Shown one piece after another: positions 45,132 through 47,090 of a stretch of 47,090 nucleotides of DNA (positions are counted from its first letter, which is position 1; every line of letters begins with the position of its first letter). The DNA comes from CAZTAO01 sp964611645 (GTDB taxonomy: Bacteria > Armatimonadota > UBA5829): the NCBI GenBank assembly GCA_964611645.1, contig CAZTAO010000038.1, positions 1 to 47,090 on the forward strand, given 5' to 3'. The position numbers and the translations under genes are program-made. The notes beneath the pieces were generated by a model. It was not told where the DNA came from. It was given only the letters and a program-made list of their open reading frames with translations, and ran no database searches.

Positions 45132-47090
45132 ATGAGCGACACTAAGCGCGTTTACCTCTTTAGAGAAGGTAACGCCACTATGCGCGACTTGCTTGGAGGC
45201 AAGGGCGCTAACCTGGCCGAGATGACCAACATCGGTCTTCCCGTCCCCCCCGGTTTCACCATCACCACCGCTACATGTAATGAATACACCGAACTCGGCG
45301 ACCTGCCGAAGGGATTGTGGGAAGACGTTATCGCGGCGCTGGCCGATGTCGAGAAAGACATGGGCAAGAAGCTGGGCGACGCCAACAATCCTTTGCTGGT
45401 GTCGGTCCGCTCCGGCGCTAAGTTCAGTATGCCTGGTATGATGGACACCGTCCTCAACCTCGGACTCAACGAGAACAGCCTCGCTGGAATAATCGCGGCC
45501 ACCGGCAACGAGCGGTTCGCTTATGACGCCTACCGCCGCTTCCTGATGATGTTCTCCGACATCGTCCTTTCCGAAGAGCTTCCCAAACTCAAGAAGCATC
45601 ACTTCGAGGTCATCTTCGATGAGCTCAAGGCAAAGAAGGGCGCGAAGGTTGATACCGAAGTCGACGCCGAGGGCCTGAAGGAACTGGTCAAGCTCTACAA
45701 GGCATACTTCAAGGAAGCAGCCGGCAGAGATTTCCCGACCGACCCGATGGAGCAACTCCTCCTGGCTATCAAGGCTGTCTTCGCAAGCTGGAACAACGAG
45801 CGCGCGGTTATCTACCGCAACCGTGAGAAGATTGCTCACAACCTCGGAACCGCCGTCAACATCCAGGCGATGGTCTTCGGCAACATGGGCGACGACTGCG
45901 GCACCGGCGTGGCTTTCACCCGCAACGCGGCGACCGGCGAGAACGTGCTCTTCGGCGAGTTCCTGAAGAACGCCCAGGGCGAGGACGTTGTGGCCGGCGT
46001 GCGAACTCCTGAAGAGATCGCACAGTTGGAAGACGAGTTCCCGACGATCTACAAGCAGTTTGCCGACATCGCCAAGAGGCTGGAAAACCACTATCGCGAC
46101 ATGCAGGACATCGAGTTTACCATCGAGAAGGGCCGCCTCTTCATACTTCAGTGCCGCTCCGGTAAGCGAACCGGCGTTGCCGCTGTGAAGATCGCTGTCG
46201 ACATGGTCAACGAGAAGCTCATCACCAAGGAAGAGGCTCTGACCCGGGTTCCGCCCGAGGCTCTCGAGCAGCTTCTGAACCCCAGAATCAAGAACGCCGC
46301 GGGCGCCAAGGCAATTGCCAAGGGTCTCAACGCCGGTCCCGGTGGCGCTTCCGGAATGATCGCTCTGGACTCCAAGGTCGCCATCAAGATGGCTGAGAAG
46401 GGCCAGCGTGTTATACTTGTCCGAAAAGAGACAAACCCGGACGACCTCGGCGGCATGCTTGCTTCCAAGGGCGTTCTGACCTCTCTTGGTGGACGCACCA
46501 GCCACGCGGCGCTGATCGCTCGCCAGTACGGTATCCCGACAGTCTGCGGATGCGGCGCTCTGAAGATCGATGAGTCCAATCGCACCTGCTGCGTTGGCGA
46601 CGTCGTCATCAAAGAGGGCGACACCATCACCATCGACGGCACTCTGGGCCTGGTCTACGACGTTGAGATGGAGACCGAGCCTGCAACCATGACAGGCGAC
46701 TTCGGCACATTCATGGCGTGGGTCGACGAGTACCGCACGATGGGCGTTCGCGCGAACGCCGACACCCCTGAGCATGCGACGGACGCCGTGAACCTGGGCG
46801 CCGAGGGCATCGGCCTTTGCCGCACCGAGCATATGTTCCTTGGCTCCGACCGCGTTCCGCTTGTGCGCAATATGATCCTTGCGGAAGATGAGACTGAGCG
46901 TGAAGCGGCGCTGGCGAAGCTGCTGCCTATGCAGCGCGCTGACTTCGTGGGCATCTTCAAGGCCATGGGCGGCCGCCCTGTGACGGTCCGACTCATCGAC
47001 CCGCCGCTGCACGAGTTCCTGCCTGCGCTTATCGACCTCGAGCTCGAAGTCTGCAGGATGGAGTGCAAGAACCCCAACGACCCCGCGCTG
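45132..47090 (+). CDS. ppdK: pyruvate, phosphate dikinase (cut by window end)
   Basis: Interconverts pyruvate + ATP + phosphate and PEP + AMP + pyrophosphate; a key enzyme of pyrophosphate-linked glycolysis in anaerobes or of gluconeogenesis. The frame is open to the last base, giving 653 residues of about 880. Seen: N-terminal ATP-grasp part (LLGGKGANLAEMTNIGLPVP, VSVRSGAKFSMPGMMDTVLN), FILQCRSGKR, the phosphohistidine site GGRTSHAALIARQYG, and the start of the PEP/pyruvate TIM barrel (EGIGLCRTEHMF, PVTVRLIDPPLHEFLP). GGAGGAG lies 8-9 nt before the ATG. A long open frame on the opposite strand is only its mirror. Confidence 0.97.
   Translation, partial: MSDTKRVYLFREGNATMRDLLGGKGANLAEMTNIGLPVPPGFTITTATCNEYTELGDLPKGLWEDVIAALADVEKDMGKKLGDANNPLLVSVRSGAKFSMPGMMDTVLNLGLNENSLAGIIAATGNERFAYDAYRRFLMMFSDIVLSEELPKLKKHHFEVIFDELKAKKGAKVDTEVDAEGLKELVKLYKAYFKEAAGRDFPTDPMEQLLLAIKAVFASWNNERAVIYRNREKIAHNLGTAVNIQAMVFGNMGDDCGTGVAFTRNAATGENVLFGEFLKNAQGEDVVAGVRTPEEIAQLEDEFPTIYKQFADIAKRLENHYRDMQDIEFTIEKGRLFILQCRSGKRTGVAAVKIAVDMVNEKLITKEEALTRVPPEALEQLLNPRIKNAAGAKAIAKGLNAGPGGASGMIALDSKVAIKMAEKGQRVILVRKETNPDDLGGMLASKGVLTSLGGRTSHAALIARQYGIPTVCGCGALKIDESNRTCCVGDVVIKEGDTITIDGTLGLVYDVEMETEPATMTGDFGTFMAWVDEYRTMGVRANADTPEHATDAVNLGAEGIGLCRTEHMFLGSDRVPLVRNMILAEDETEREAALAKLLPMQRADFVGIFKAMGGRPVTVRLIDPPLHEFLPALIDLELEVCRMECKNPNDPAL

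Noticed and set aside
45129..47012. 627-codon open frame on the minus strand
   Set aside because: The plus strand encodes pyruvate phosphate dikinase with all its motifs; the opposite frame resembles no family and arises from codon bias.

Overview
The window is a bacterial chromosome segment of fairly high GC content with genes on both strands. It most resembles Armatimonadota or a close relative. The best clue is the prepilin-like protein at 22554-23246, whose N-terminus (GFTLIELLVVIAIIAILAAI, then an FPVFAKAREKARQ-type stretch) is of a kind abundant in that phylum. Secreted beta-propeller, DUF4091 and VanW-type proteins fit this. The assignment is an inference.

The main discovery is at 5.4-13.2 kb, a self-contained selenocysteine locus. 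A strong promoter (5440-5468) precedes a 78-aa membrane protein, a NapH-like polytopic iron-sulfur protein, and two secreted proteins whose frames are each interrupted by one UGA. In both genes the frame continues past the UGA for about 40 codons to a TAG. Both read G-U-G-G-x-C-x-Y-S across the UGA (U = selenocysteine). Both carry a perfect 6-bp hairpin with a 5-nt loop at the same distance from the UGA, with one compensatory base-pair change between them. A terminator follows, then selA, selD and selB. I read this as two paralogous secreted selenoproteins of a family I cannot name, probably served by the NapH-like protein and co-located with their own decoding machinery. SelD is fused in frame to a C-terminal AhpD-like CxxC domain and has a Cys-rich N-terminal extension. 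SelB carries an in-frame palindromic repeat insertion in its GTPase domain. No tRNA-Sec gene is in the window.

Layout: 0.1-5.4 kb, a secreted propeller protein, then cysE-cysS-vanW-like. 5.4-13.2 kb, the selenium locus. 13.3 kb, tRNA-Lys(UUU). 13.6-19.0 kb, a giant secreted gingipain-type (C25) protease with seven IPT/TIG repeats. 19.1-25.0 kb, a carbohydrate locus: LacI regulator with its own promoter and operator, DUF4091 protein, prepilin-like protein, GH13 enzyme. 25.0-25.3 kb, intergenic palindromic repeats. 25.3-28.3 kb, an anaerobic module of UroD-like (corrinoid methyltransferase-type) protein, double-cubane-type reductase and its ATPase activator. 28.4-28.7 kb, a small membrane protein.

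From 43.7 down to 28.7 kb everything is on the minus strand: rpoB-rpoC from a strong promoter, a hairpin, then a tight cluster folK, two GspF/PilC-like genes, a DnaJ-TPR membrane protein, panB and panC. Divergent from rpoB are a SurA/PrsA-type lipoprotein and a pyruvate phosphate dikinase gene that runs off the window end.

Several genes overlap by ATGA or a few bases, and RBS-supported TTG starts are common. The selenium machinery, NapH-like protein, double-cubane reductase and pyruvate phosphate dikinase together suggest an anaerobic or microaerophilic lifestyle (inference).
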